From Promethearchaeota archaeon (lineage in GTDB: Archaea; Asgardarchaeota; Lokiarchaeia; Sigyniarchaeales; SOKP01), in NCBI GenBank assembly GCA_008080735.1, contig SHMW01000023.1, forward strand, positions 1 to 50,555: 50,555 nucleotides of DNA, written 5' to 3'. Position numbers and translations under genes: made by a program. Below are positions 1 through 7,604 of the stretch, piece by piece; position 1 is the first letter of the stretch; each line of letters begins with the position of its first letter. Under the pieces are notes generated by a model. That model had not been told where the DNA came from. It saw nothing but the letters and a program-made list of their open reading frames with translations, and ran no database searches.

Positions 1-556
1 AACCCATATCCGTGGCAAATTGATGGATCTGTAAGTGCGGATCCATGCCTTCCATTCCTTTATATCCTTCAGGATAGAGGTCATAAAAGATCTTGAGGGC
101 GAGTTTGTTGTTATACCAATTTCGGTATAGCGATAATTCGGTTGCAAATTGCTTGCTCGGATCTTTGACTTCGGGGAATTGGATGGTCACGGGTGGGTCT
201 TCCTTGTTGTTGGTCTGATCTCCTCTAAACAAGGCGTTCACGTCCGCGCCGTCGATATCGCCCGATTTCTTGAGTGAGTTCGCGAGGTTGTTCGCAAACA
301 TGTTCTGCGCGGAATATTTGGTATTTTTGGGCGATGCGTCCGGATCGATGCGTGTGATAGCAGACTCGATGGCATTGATCCGTTTATTCCTCCGAGAGGC
401 ATGGACTTCGGCCTTGGCTTTAGTAAATGCTCTGACGCCGAGTTCTCCCACGCTCTCTCCTAACGAGTGGGTGGTGCCCAGTGAGAGGAGGGTGCCGATG
501 CCCGCAAAACTGAACCCCGTCAAACACATGGTAATTGACGAACCGAGTGTCAGCAT
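1..556 (-). CDS. Partial hypothetical membrane-anchored protein (C-terminus beyond window)
   Basis: The minus strand is open from about 592 to the window edge, so the C-terminus is missing. I chose the ATG at 554-556; an in-frame ATG at 590-592 is also possible but would overlap the divergent small gene at 575. The N-terminus has one hydrophobic stretch (about residues 1-26, rich in Leu, Gly, Thr, Ser). It is followed by a charged soluble part with many Lys, Asp and Asn. I recognise no family. Codon use (GAC, ATC, CTC, GGC) is GC-rich, like ligA downstream and unlike the genes after 3180, so it belongs to the same foreign-looking segment. Confidence 0.5.
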   Translation of the reverse strand, partial: MLTLGSSITMCLTGFSFAGIGTLLSLGTTHSLGESVGELGVRAFTKAKAEVHASRRNKRINAIESAITRIDPDASPKNTKYSAQNMFANNLANSLKKSGDIDGADVNALFRGDQTNNKEDPPVTIQFPEVKDPSKQFATELSLYRNWYNNKLALKIFYDLYPEGYKGMEGMDPHLQIHQFATDMG

Positions 557-574
557 CGTGCCGAGGAAACAATT

Positions 575-742
575 ATGAAGAACTCTATGCATATTTCCCA
601 AGAGCAACAACAACGATTAAAGCGAGAGGCAGAAGAGATTCTCGATATGGTGGAGGGATTCGGGCTGTTATGCCAAGAACCTCACGAATCGGACAAAAAA
701 GCCTTTATTTCCAACTATATCGAATACCGCCTCGCCCAATAG
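575..742 (+). CDS. Small acidic hypothetical protein (55 aa)
   Basis: This short reading frame starts at an ATG preceded by GAGG about nine bases upstream, a good ribosome binding site. The product is charged and helical-looking: a Gln-rich N-terminus (HISQEQQQRLKREAEE) and a C-terminus ending IEYRLAQ. There is no cysteine cluster, signal peptide or membrane segment, and I recognise no family. It lies 18 bp from the divergent partial gene to its left and 116 bp before ligA, and shares their GC-rich codon use. A small regulator or structural protein of a mobile element is possible but only a guess. Confidence 0.4.
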   Translation: MKNSMHISQEQQQRLKREAEEILDMVEGFGLLCQEPHESDKKAFISNYIEYRLAQ

Positions 743-858
743 TAGAAATTTTTATTTTTTTATTTATATATCACAAAATCGTAACTCCCATTACTCATAA
801 ATAGCTATATTCATTTATTTCCGTACCAAAATTTTACAAAAACACGGGTAGAAAAGTT

Positions 859-2820
859 ATGGCAAAAAAACTGAAAAACCTATTCAAAAACATTTCAGAT
901 AATTCTAATCCTAATTCAAATTCCATACACCTTACAGATCCCGAAGTGCAAGAACGCATTACGAAACTTGAAAACCTCATCCGACACCACCGCGATTTAT
1001 ACTATAACAAGACACCCGAGATCAGCGACGCCAAATACGACCAACTCGAAGACGAGTTAAGGGAGTTGGACCCGACCAACCCGCTCCTATTCAAAGTAGG
1101 GCAAGACAGCAACCCGTTGTTTACCAAGACCGCACATATTATGCCGATGATGAGTCAAGACAAAGCCTCTACGCCCGAAGAGTTTGAAAAATGGGCAAAA
1201 AAGCGATACTATAACCAGTTTATCATCCAATACAAGCTCGACGGGATTTCAATCGAACTCCAATATAAGAGCGGTATCTTCCAGAAAGCGGTCAGCAGAG
1301 GAGACGGGAAAGTTGGGGATGATGTAACGGAGAATATCCTCAATGCGAAAGGCTTAGTCAAACACCTTCCCGACCGATTCACGGGAGCGGTCCGAGCGGA
1401 AGTCCTCCTCTTCCGGGACACTTTCGAGCAAAAATATTCAGACAATATGAACCCTCGCAACGCCGCCGCGGGTATTATCAGAAGGAAAGACCACAAAGGT
1501 AGCGACGACCTCAATCTCATTGTCTATGACGCGTGGGCTTCGGATAGTCAGATCACCTTTCACGACGAGATCCACAAGATTAAGTGGTTAGGGCAGCAAG
1601 GATTTGAGGTAGTCAAGACCAAAACCGTGCATACAATCCAAGAAGTCATCGAGACCCGCCAGGAGATCATCGACTCAATCCGCGATTCACTGAACTACGA
1701 GATCGACGGGTTAGTCATCAAAGGCAGAGAGATCGATAGAGAAGATATGAAACGGGCTAAGCCGGAATCCCAGATCGCATTTAAATTCCCCGCCGAGATG
1801 ATAGACTCCACACTAATCGACGTGGAATGGAGCGTCAGCGGAGCCAATTATACCCCCGTCGCAATAATCAAGCCCGTAGAGATCATGGGAAGCACCGTCC
1901 AACGAGCAAGTTTAGCAAACCCCGACATTATGAACGATCTCAAGGTCAAGATCGGCTCCAAAGTGATGGTATCTAAACGAGGAGACATCATCCCCAAGAT
2001 CGAATATGTAATCTCAACGCCCGAAGACGCAGAAGAGATTGTGATCCCAGCCCGATGCCAGGCCTGCGACTCCGAGCTAATCAACGAGGGGAGCCGCCTC
2101 TATTGTCCGAACGAGGACTGTCCCAACGTTAAATATCGGAGGATCGTTAAATGGATCAAAAAGAACGACATCAAACATTTTTCCGAGAAACTTATCCTCA
2201 GACCTCTGTTTGAAACTCAAAAGATTCATACGATTGCCGACCTCTATACCCTCAAAGTGTCCGACCTCACGAAACTGGAAGGGGTCCAAGAAAAGTCCGC
2301 CAAAAAAGCTCTGGACAACCTATTCGCGGTCACGGAGATCCCCTTAGAACGATTTATTGCGGGCTTCGAGATCGAGGGCTTGGGAGAGCGGATGGTCAAA
2401 AAAGCCGTGAAGGCGGGATACGACACATTAGAAGGCATCAAAAACGCTTCGGTAGGCGAGTTGTCGCAGATCGACGGATATGCCGAGATCACCGCAGAAG
2501 CCCTACAGCAAGGAGTAGAGAAATTATATCCCGAAATGGAACGACTCTTAGAGACCGGAAAGGTCACCATCGCCGCACCCGTCACCGAAGGCAGGCTCAA
2601 GGGACTCACTTTTTGTTTCACGGGCAAGCTCAATACGATGTCCAGAAAAGAAGCACAGGGGTTAGTAGAAAAACACGGAGGGGAGGCAAAAAGCAGCGTG
2701 ACCAAGAACCTCAGCTATTTAGTGACGAATTCAACAGAGCAAACCACCAAATACAAAAAGGCTCAAGCCCAAGGCACCGCCATCATCACCGAAGACCAAT
2801 TTTTAGCAATGCTCGAGTAA
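859..2820 (+). CDS. ligA: NAD-dependent DNA ligase LigA
   Basis: Seals nicks in duplex DNA using NAD+, through a lysyl-AMP intermediate. Domains in order: a Ser/Asn-rich N-terminal extension of about 35 residues; domain Ia that grips NMN (YYN..PEISDAKYD, about 49-62); adenylation domain with the KLDG motif, nucleophile Lys126; the SRGDG and NPRNAAAG motifs; OB fold; zinc finger with Cys400, Cys403, Cys416 and Cys421; helix-hairpin-helix region; C-terminal BRCT (about 577-653). All catalytic parts are present and the length (653) is normal. NAD-dependent ligases are typical of bacteria and some viruses and are uncommon in archaea, which normally use ATP-dependent ligases. Together with GC-rich codon use this suggests transfer on a mobile or viral element. 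The preceding 116 bp are AT-rich and probably hold the promoter. Confidence 0.95.
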   Translation: MAKKLKNLFKNISDNSNPNSNSIHLTDPEVQERITKLENLIRHHRDLYYNKTPEISDAKYDQLEDELRELDPTNPLLFKVGQDSNPLFTKTAHIMPMMSQDKASTPEEFEKWAKKRYYNQFIIQYKLDGISIELQYKSGIFQKAVSRGDGKVGDDVTENILNAKGLVKHLPDRFTGAVRAEVLLFRDTFEQKYSDNMNPRNAAAGIIRRKDHKGSDDLNLIVYDAWASDSQITFHDEIHKIKWLGQQGFEVVKTKTVHTIQEVIETRQEIIDSIRDSLNYEIDGLVIKGREIDREDMKRAKPESQIAFKFPAEMIDSTLIDVEWSVSGANYTPVAIIKPVEIMGSTVQRASLANPDIMNDLKVKIGSKVMVSKRGDIIPKIEYVISTPEDAEEIVIPARCQACDSELINEGSRLYCPNEDCPNVKYRRIVKWIKKNDIKHFSEKLILRPLFETQKIHTIADLYTLKVSDLTKLEGVQEKSAKKALDNLFAVTEIPLERFIAGFEIEGLGERMVKKAVKAGYDTLEGIKNASVGELSQIDGYAEITAEALQQGVEKLYPEMERLLETGKVTIAAPVTEGRLKGLTFCFTGKLNTMSRKEAQGLVEKHGGEAKSSVTKNLSYLVTNSTEQTTKYKKAQAQGTAIITEDQFLAMLE

Positions 2821-2821
2821 T

Positions 2822-2892
2822 ATCCTTTCTATTTTTTTTTAATTATTCTTTTCTTATTTGATTTTTTCGTTTTTACTTATTTTTTTACTATT
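2822..2892 (+). terminator. T-rich tract after ligA
   Basis: Immediately after the ligA stop the plus strand has several runs of five to ten T residues (for example 2829-2840) without an obvious strong hairpin. This fits an archaeal-type poly-T terminator. No experiment supports it, and the stretch could simply be AT-rich spacer. Confidence 0.4.
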
Positions 2893-2974
2893 TCCGAACT
2901 CCATCAATACTTAAATATCCCCTACTCCTAATATTTCCTATCCACAATTACAACTACGGAGGGAAAAAATCAAA

Positions 2975-3133
2975 ATGGGAAATATCGAAGGCAAGAAATT
3001 CTGTTTTACGGGCAAGCTCGAGTCAATGACCAGAAAGGAGGCGCACGAGTTGGTCGAGCAGAAGGGCGGAGTCCCCAAGACCAGCATCGTAAAGGACTTG
3101 GACTACTTGGTCAGCCACGCCGAAGTAATATAG
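2975..3133 (+). pseudogene. Truncated stand-alone BRCT-domain protein
   Basis: The ATG at 2975 follows a GGAGGG ribosome binding site. The 52-residue product reads IEGKKFCFTGKLESMTRKEA..., a BRCT domain closely resembling the last domain of the adjacent LigA (LKGLTFCFTGKLNTMSRKEA). BRCT domains need about 75-80 residues. This one stops after DYLVSHAEVI, before the final helix (the LigA counterpart continues to TEDQFLAMLE). The stop falls where GC-rich sequence abruptly becomes AT-rich. It is best read as a gene cut by a recombination or assembly junction. In an intact form it would be a BRCT paralogue working with LigA or another repair protein. Confidence 0.65.
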
Positions 3134-3179
3134 TGTTCATTTTAAGAAATATTTTAACAAAACAAGTGAATAATTCTAG

Positions 3180-4361
3180 GTGATGGTTAAGGTGCGAAAA
3201 TTTTCTTTTTCCTATGGTTTTATAGGAGATGATTTAGGATTAAAAGAGAAAATTAGATTTAGTCTTTCCACGGAGGGAATGATAAATAATCTGGAATTTG
3301 ATGATTGCAAGGACCTAAAAATTAATTACAACCATCTCAACCACAATAAGATCATTTTACCCGGTCTAATAAACTCTCATGTCCATATCGGTGATAGTTT
3401 TGTAAAGGAAGCGGGATATAATAAAGGATTGATCGAAACCGTTGCACCTCCAGATGGGATAAAACATATACAATTAAAGCAAGGTAGGAGAAAGCAGAAG
3501 CTAAAAGGAATAAAAGAAGCGGCACGGGAAATGATTTCGAATGGGATCACTTGTTTTATTGACTTCCGGGAAAATAGCGTAGAAGGCATCAATTTACTAA
3601 AGAAAGCGCTAAATGAACAGCCGATAAAGTGTTTAATATTAGGTAGATTTACTCAAGCTGGTGAAATTAAAGAGATATTTAGAAATGCTGAAGGGATTGG
3701 TTTATCAAGTTATAGCAAAGTGGATAAAGAAATCTCAGCAATTATGGCGAGATATAAAAAAAAATATGACAAACTAGTGAGTTGCCATCATGCAGAATTA
3801 ATTCGAAAGCCAGAGCAATTTGAAAAACTAATTGAGGATGGTATAATTGATATTATCGTTCATGGAACACAATTGAATGCGACCGATCTGTATAAAATGC
3901 AACAATCGAATATAAAATTAATATTATGTCCTCGATGTAATGGCTATTTTGGAGTTGGATTCCCACCCATAGTAGAAGTTATAGACCAAAACATCCCAAT
4001 ATCCATTGGAACCGATAATATAATGGCAAATGCACCAAACCTGTTTGAGGAAATAAGATATCTTTACTTACTTTATAGAGTTCTGAATAATAGAACAAAT
4101 TCAAATTTCAGATTAGATGCGAAAAAACTATTGCAAATGATAACTATTAATGCTGCACAAAACTTTAATTTAGAAAATGAAATTGGATCCATTATGGAAG
4201 GAAAGCAAGCAGATTTTATTGTGATTGATTTGAATTCTTCAAATTATTATACCAATATTCTAGACCAAGATAATATCTATCCATTAATTGTTCAAAGAAC
4301 TACTCCAGAAAATATTAAAGAAGTTTATATTAAAGGTGAGAAGGTTTTTGAAAGATTATGA
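3180..4361 (+). CDS. Amidohydrolase / aminohydrolase, cytosine-deaminase-like; candidate pyrimidine deaminase of FO/flavin precursor synthesis
   Basis: A metal-dependent TIM-barrel hydrolase. A small N-terminal beta domain (1-60) leads into LPGLINSHVH with metal ligands His67 and His69. Further ligands and catalytic residues of the deaminase subgroup are all present: HxxE (His203, Glu206), His228 and Asp279 in GTDN. A C-terminal beta domain ends the chain (GKQADFIVID). HxH + HxxE + H + D is the set seen in cytosine, guanine, SAH/MTA and related deaminases. It is the first gene of a compact operon; the next gene (ArfC-type reductase) begins inside its 3' end. I infer deamination of the 2,5-diaminopyrimidinone intermediate, a step without an RibD-type deaminase domain in this operon. 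GTG at 3180 or the adjacent ATG at 3183 may start it. The substrate is not proven. Confidence 0.8.
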   Translation: MMVKVRKFSFSYGFIGDDLGLKEKIRFSLSTEGMINNLEFDDCKDLKINYNHLNHNKIILPGLINSHVHIGDSFVKEAGYNKGLIETVAPPDGIKHIQLKQGRRKQKLKGIKEAAREMISNGITCFIDFRENSVEGINLLKKALNEQPIKCLILGRFTQAGEIKEIFRNAEGIGLSSYSKVDKEISAIMARYKKKYDKLVSCHHAELIRKPEQFEKLIEDGIIDIIVHGTQLNATDLYKMQQSNIKLILCPRCNGYFGVGFPPIVEVIDQNIPISIGTDNIMANAPNLFEEIRYLYLLYRVLNNRTNSNFRLDAKKLLQMITINAAQNFNLENEIGSIMEGKQADFIVIDLNSSNYYTNILDQDNIYPLIVQRTTPENIKEVYIKGEKVFERL

Positions 4362-5019
4362 AAAACCATATATCATTTTAAGCGCAGCAATGACTATTGA
4401 TGGGAGAATTGCTTCTAAGACAGGGGATCCCGAGCTTTCAGATGAGGAGGATTGGAAAGAAGTCCACAAACTAAGGACGGAAGTAGACGCGATTATGGTG
4501 GGAAAGGGAACCATTCTAAACGATAATCCAAAATTACATATTAAGTACTACGACCATAACGGATATTATCGAATTGTATTAGACAGCGATTTGAGCATTC
4601 CACTCCATTCAAAAGTATTTAATTACCAACCAGAACTCTATCCAACCCTCATTTGTACGACTAACCATATTCCCGAAGAAAAAGTTAGAAAATTTGAATC
4701 AAAAGAAAATGTAGAGGTCATAAAATGTGGTGAATCTGAAAAGGTGGATATATTGAAATTGATGCCTATCCTAAAGCAAAAAGGAATAAAAAAGATTCTC
4801 TTAGAAGGAGGAGGGACACTTAATTGGAGTTTTATCAAGAATAACCTAATTGATGAGTTGCGATTGACTATTGCTCCTTGGATTGTGGGAGGTAAGGATG
4901 CTATCAGTCTTGTCGAAGGTGTAGGTTTTAGTAAGATGGATGAAGCTCCAAGGTTTATGTTAGTCAATATTAAACATAGAAATAATTATGTAATTCTAGA
5001 ATACACAGCAATAAATTAA
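4348..5019 (+). CDS. ArfC-type 2,5-diamino-6-(ribosylamino)pyrimidinone 5'-phosphate reductase (RibD C-terminal domain)
   Basis: A reductase of the RibD C-terminal/DHFR-like fold that reduces the ribosyl side chain to ribityl with NAD(P)H, in archaeal riboflavin and FO precursor synthesis. Visible motifs: KPYIILSAAMTIDGRIAS at the start, DAIMVGKGTILNDNP, a Gly-rich nucleotide loop (LLEGGGTLNWSF) and LTIAPWIVGG near the end. There is no deaminase domain, as in archaeal ArfC and unlike bacterial bifunctional RibD. The frame is open from 4288, but the family starts just before KPYII. I chose TTG 4348, with GGTGAG seven to eight bases upstream; GTG 4336 is the alternative. It overlaps the amidohydrolase and its stop overlaps the cofG ATG, so the genes are translationally coupled. 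Confidence 0.85.
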   Translation: MKDYEKPYIILSAAMTIDGRIASKTGDPELSDEEDWKEVHKLRTEVDAIMVGKGTILNDNPKLHIKYYDHNGYYRIVLDSDLSIPLHSKVFNYQPELYPTLICTTNHIPEEKVRKFESKENVEVIKCGESEKVDILKLMPILKQKGIKKILLEGGGTLNWSFIKNNLIDELRLTIAPWIVGGKDAISLVEGVGFSKMDEAPRFMLVNIKHRNNYVILEYTAIN

Positions 5020-6143
5020 TGCGAAAAACCTTGAGAATTAAAGACTTATTAGTATTATCACTTACTCAGATACAAGATCGCGTGTTAAAGATTAGATCAG
5101 AGTTGAAAACGAAACAAAGACATATTATTACGTTCTCGAGAAACTATACACTCTCCTTATCGAATTATTGTCAAAATCAGTGTGGATATTGTTATTATAA
5201 TTATCTGATTCCTAAAAATTCAGGGGAGAAAAACACAATCCTATTATCTGAAAAGGAAATTGAGGGTAAGACTGAGATTGCCTTAAAATATGGGTGTACG
5301 GAAGCTCTGATCATGTCAGGCGAAAAACCAGACACCTTCCCGATGGTGCGGGAGCGTCTAAAGGAATATGGATTCAGAGAGTATATCGAATATGTACAAT
5401 ATATCTGTAAATTTTTATTAAAACAAAATATTCTTCCGCATGTAAACATTGGACTTTTGGATTTTCAAGAGATGAGATCTCTAAAAAATGACGTAGCAAG
5501 TATGGGTTTAATGCTCGAAAGTACTGATGAGGCTTTATGTAAAGAGGGAGCTGTTCATGAAGATTCACCTGGAAAAATACCGAGTTCAAGAATTGAACAT
5601 ATAGAGAGAGCGGGTGAACTTAAAATACCCTTTACCACCGGATTATTGTTGGGAATAGGAGAAACCATGGAAGACAGAATAAATGACCTATTCTTGATAA
5701 AAGAATTAAACAAAAAATATGGTCATATTCAAGAAGTTATCATTCAAAATTTTGTGAAAAAACCCTATATTTCTTATCAGCCGTCGAAAATTATCTCAAT
5801 TAAAGAGATGCTAAGGGTAGTGGGAATAGCTAAGATAATTTTTGAAAATGAGATTGCTTTGCAAGTACCTCCAAATTTAATTTCTGGATATGAAAAGGAC
5901 TTCTTACGAACAGGAATCGATGATTTTGGGGGGATAAGCCCCTTTACGATCGATTATATCAACCCAGAAGAAAGGTGGCCTCAAATCTCACAGTTAGCCA
6001 AAGTATGTAAAAAAAATGGATTTAATTTACAAGAGAGATTACCTATTTATGAGAAATTTATAGATAATGAGTCTTTCTGTCCCAATAATATACAAAAAAT
6101 CGTAAAATATAATAAAGAAAATGTTATTAAACAAAATCCTTGA
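5019..6143 (+). CDS. cofG: FO synthase subunit 1, radical SAM protein CofG
   Basis: With CofH it makes FO (7,8-didemethyl-8-hydroxy-5-deazariboflavin), the chromophore of F420, from tyrosine and 5-amino-6-ribitylamino-uracil. The radical SAM cluster motif is Cys51-x3-Cys55-x2-Cys58 (NYCQNQCGYC). CofG hallmarks follow: a variant GEKPD loop, FTTGLLLGIGET, VIIQNFVKKP, QVPPNL and the C-terminal GIDDFGGISPFTIDYINPE. Length 374 is normal for the separate archaeal subunit. Its ATG overlaps the reductase stop and its 3' end overlaps cofH by 23 bp. The upstream reductase makes a precursor of its substrate, which supports a single pathway operon. Confidence 0.93.
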   Translation: MRKTLRIKDLLVLSLTQIQDRVLKIRSELKTKQRHIITFSRNYTLSLSNYCQNQCGYCYYNYLIPKNSGEKNTILLSEKEIEGKTEIALKYGCTEALIMSGEKPDTFPMVRERLKEYGFREYIEYVQYICKFLLKQNILPHVNIGLLDFQEMRSLKNDVASMGLMLESTDEALCKEGAVHEDSPGKIPSSRIEHIERAGELKIPFTTGLLLGIGETMEDRINDLFLIKELNKKYGHIQEVIIQNFVKKPYISYQPSKIISIKEMLRVVGIAKIIFENEIALQVPPNLISGYEKDFLRTGIDDFGGISPFTIDYINPEERWPQISQLAKVCKKNGFNLQERLPIYEKFIDNESFCPNNIQKIVKYNKENVIKQNP

Positions 6144-7251
6144 TGATATAAAACCAGATATTAAGATTATCCTCGAGAAAAGCCTCAATAATATAGAAAT
6201 TAGTATACCAGAAGCGGTCCAACTATTAAAAATTACGGGAAAAGAGTTTTTAGCCCTACAAGCAACTGCAAACCAAATATGTTTTGAAAAGAAAGATAAT
6301 GTGGTTACGTTCGTTATAAATAGGAATATTAATTTCACCAATATTTGCCATCAGAATTGTAAATTCTGTTCTTTTAGTGTCCCGCAAAATGATTCTGAGG
6401 CATTTCTGCTATCAATTGATGAGATAGAAAAAAAAGTTCTTGAGGCGAATAAATTTGATATCTCAGAAGTATGTATCCAAGGAGGAATCAATCCCGAGCT
6501 CACGTTTGACTATTATTTGGATATTCTTAGAAAAGTGAAAGAAATTAATTCAGAAATTCATATTCACGCATTTTCTCCTCAAGAAGTCTATTATATGGCT
6601 AAATTATGTGATAAATCAATTAAAGAAACCCTCAAAGAACTTAAAAAAGCGGGATTAGATTCGATGCCGGGGACTGCCGCCGAAATCCTCGTGGATGATG
6701 TCAGAAAGATTATTTGTCCGAATAAGATTTCAACGAAACAATGGATCGAGATTATTAAAACAGCTCATATTATTGGTATACCAACCACATCAACGATGAT
6801 GTATGGACATATCGAATCATTAGAAGATCGAATTGAACATTTGAACATCTTACGAGATATCCAAAAAGATACACAAGGGTTTACGGAATTCGTACCGCTT
6901 CCGTTCGTGAAGAACAAACCCATATTATCACAACTGCCTGAAAGACCCCTTAAACCGAGTTATGGTATGGCAGATCTCAAATTATTTGCGGTGGCACGCC
7001 TTTTTTTGAACAATTTAATTGAAAATATTCAGTGTTCTTGGGTTAAATTAGGACCAAAATTTGCTCAAGTTTCTCTTAATTATGGTGTGAATGATTTTTC
7101 AGGCACATTGTTAGAGGAAAACATTTCGAAAAGTGCTGGGGCAGAATTTGGAGAATATTTATCTTCTGATGAGATAATTTCAATAATTAAAGAAGCAGGA
7201 AAGAAACCAGCTCAAAGAAATACTACTTATGAAATTCTTAAATATTATTAA
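6121..7251 (+). CDS. cofH: FO synthase subunit 2, radical SAM protein CofH
   Basis: Radical SAM enzyme that joins tyrosine-derived radical chemistry to 5-amino-6-ribitylamino-uracil, giving the intermediate that CofG closes to FO. The cluster motif is Cys76-x3-Cys80-x2-Cys83 (FTNICHQNCKFCSF). Family marks include CIQGGINPELTFDYYLDILRK, HIHAFSPQEVYYMAK, MPGTAAEIL and TTSTMMYGHIE. Length 376 is typical. It overlaps the end of cofG, so the two are probably co-translated. A MqnE/MqnC menaquinone role is less likely, because the CofG partner and the reductase sit in the same operon. Confidence 0.93.
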   Translation: MLLNKILDDIKPDIKIILEKSLNNIEISIPEAVQLLKITGKEFLALQATANQICFEKKDNVVTFVINRNINFTNICHQNCKFCSFSVPQNDSEAFLLSIDEIEKKVLEANKFDISEVCIQGGINPELTFDYYLDILRKVKEINSEIHIHAFSPQEVYYMAKLCDKSIKETLKELKKAGLDSMPGTAAEILVDDVRKIICPNKISTKQWIEIIKTAHIIGIPTTSTMMYGHIESLEDRIEHLNILRDIQKDTQGFTEFVPLPFVKNKPILSQLPERPLKPSYGMADLKLFAVARLFLNNLIENIQCSWVKLGPKFAQVSLNYGVNDFSGTLLEENISKSAGAEFGEYLSSDEIISIIKEAGKKPAQRNTTYEILKYY

Positions 7252-7289
7252 GGATTTTGTTTAGTAATTCTTAAAAATAACCGAATAAG

Positions 7290-7592
7290 GTGTTGATAAT
7301 TACAATAACAATTATCGCCTCAGTCCAAGTAAAGGAAGGTAAGATGGAAGAGGCAAAAGAAGTTTTAAAAGAACTAGTTCCAAAAATTAAACAATCTGAA
7401 CAAGGAACTCTCGAATATATTCCGCATACAGTAAAAGGACGAAAAGAAAAAAATACGATCGTTTTCTATGAAAAGTACAAAGATAGCGAAGCTTTACGGG
7501 TACATAGCGGGAATTTGGCAAAGTCATTAGCTCCTCTTATGCCCTTGTTAGAACCTGGAATGGATATGAAGACATGTTTCGAAATCGTCTGA
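7290..7592 (+). CDS. ABM-domain (antibiotic biosynthesis monooxygenase / YgiN-like) protein
   Basis: A 100-residue ferredoxin-like alpha-beta protein. Signature pieces are ITIIASVQVKEGKMEEAKEVL at the start, SEQGTLEYIPH in the middle and TIVFYEKYKDSEALRVHSGN toward the end. The pattern matches the ABM superfamily of small dimeric monooxygenases and quinol-binding proteins. A start at GTG 7290 (or TTG 7293) follows AATAAGG. It begins 38 bp after cofH in the same direction and could be the last operon gene. Its role there is unknown; oxidation or handling of a redox cofactor is a guess. Confidence 0.75.
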   Translation: MLIITITIIASVQVKEGKMEEAKEVLKELVPKIKQSEQGTLEYIPHTVKGRKEKNTIVFYEKYKDSEALRVHSGNLAKSLAPLMPLLEPGMDMKTCFEIV

Positions 7593-7604
7593 AAATAAAG
7601 CCAA

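Noticed and set aside
270..804. Two plus-strand frames of 102 and 89 residues in the left segment
   Set aside because: The first lies antisense to the longer minus-strand frame with better codon use. The second overlaps the small gene at 575-742, which has a ribosome site, and its composition (Arg-rich, then AT-rich tail) looks non-coding.
2244..2705. 153-residue minus-strand frame inside ligA
   Set aside because: Antisense shadow of a conserved ligase domain; Ser/Pro-rich composition typical of reverse reading.
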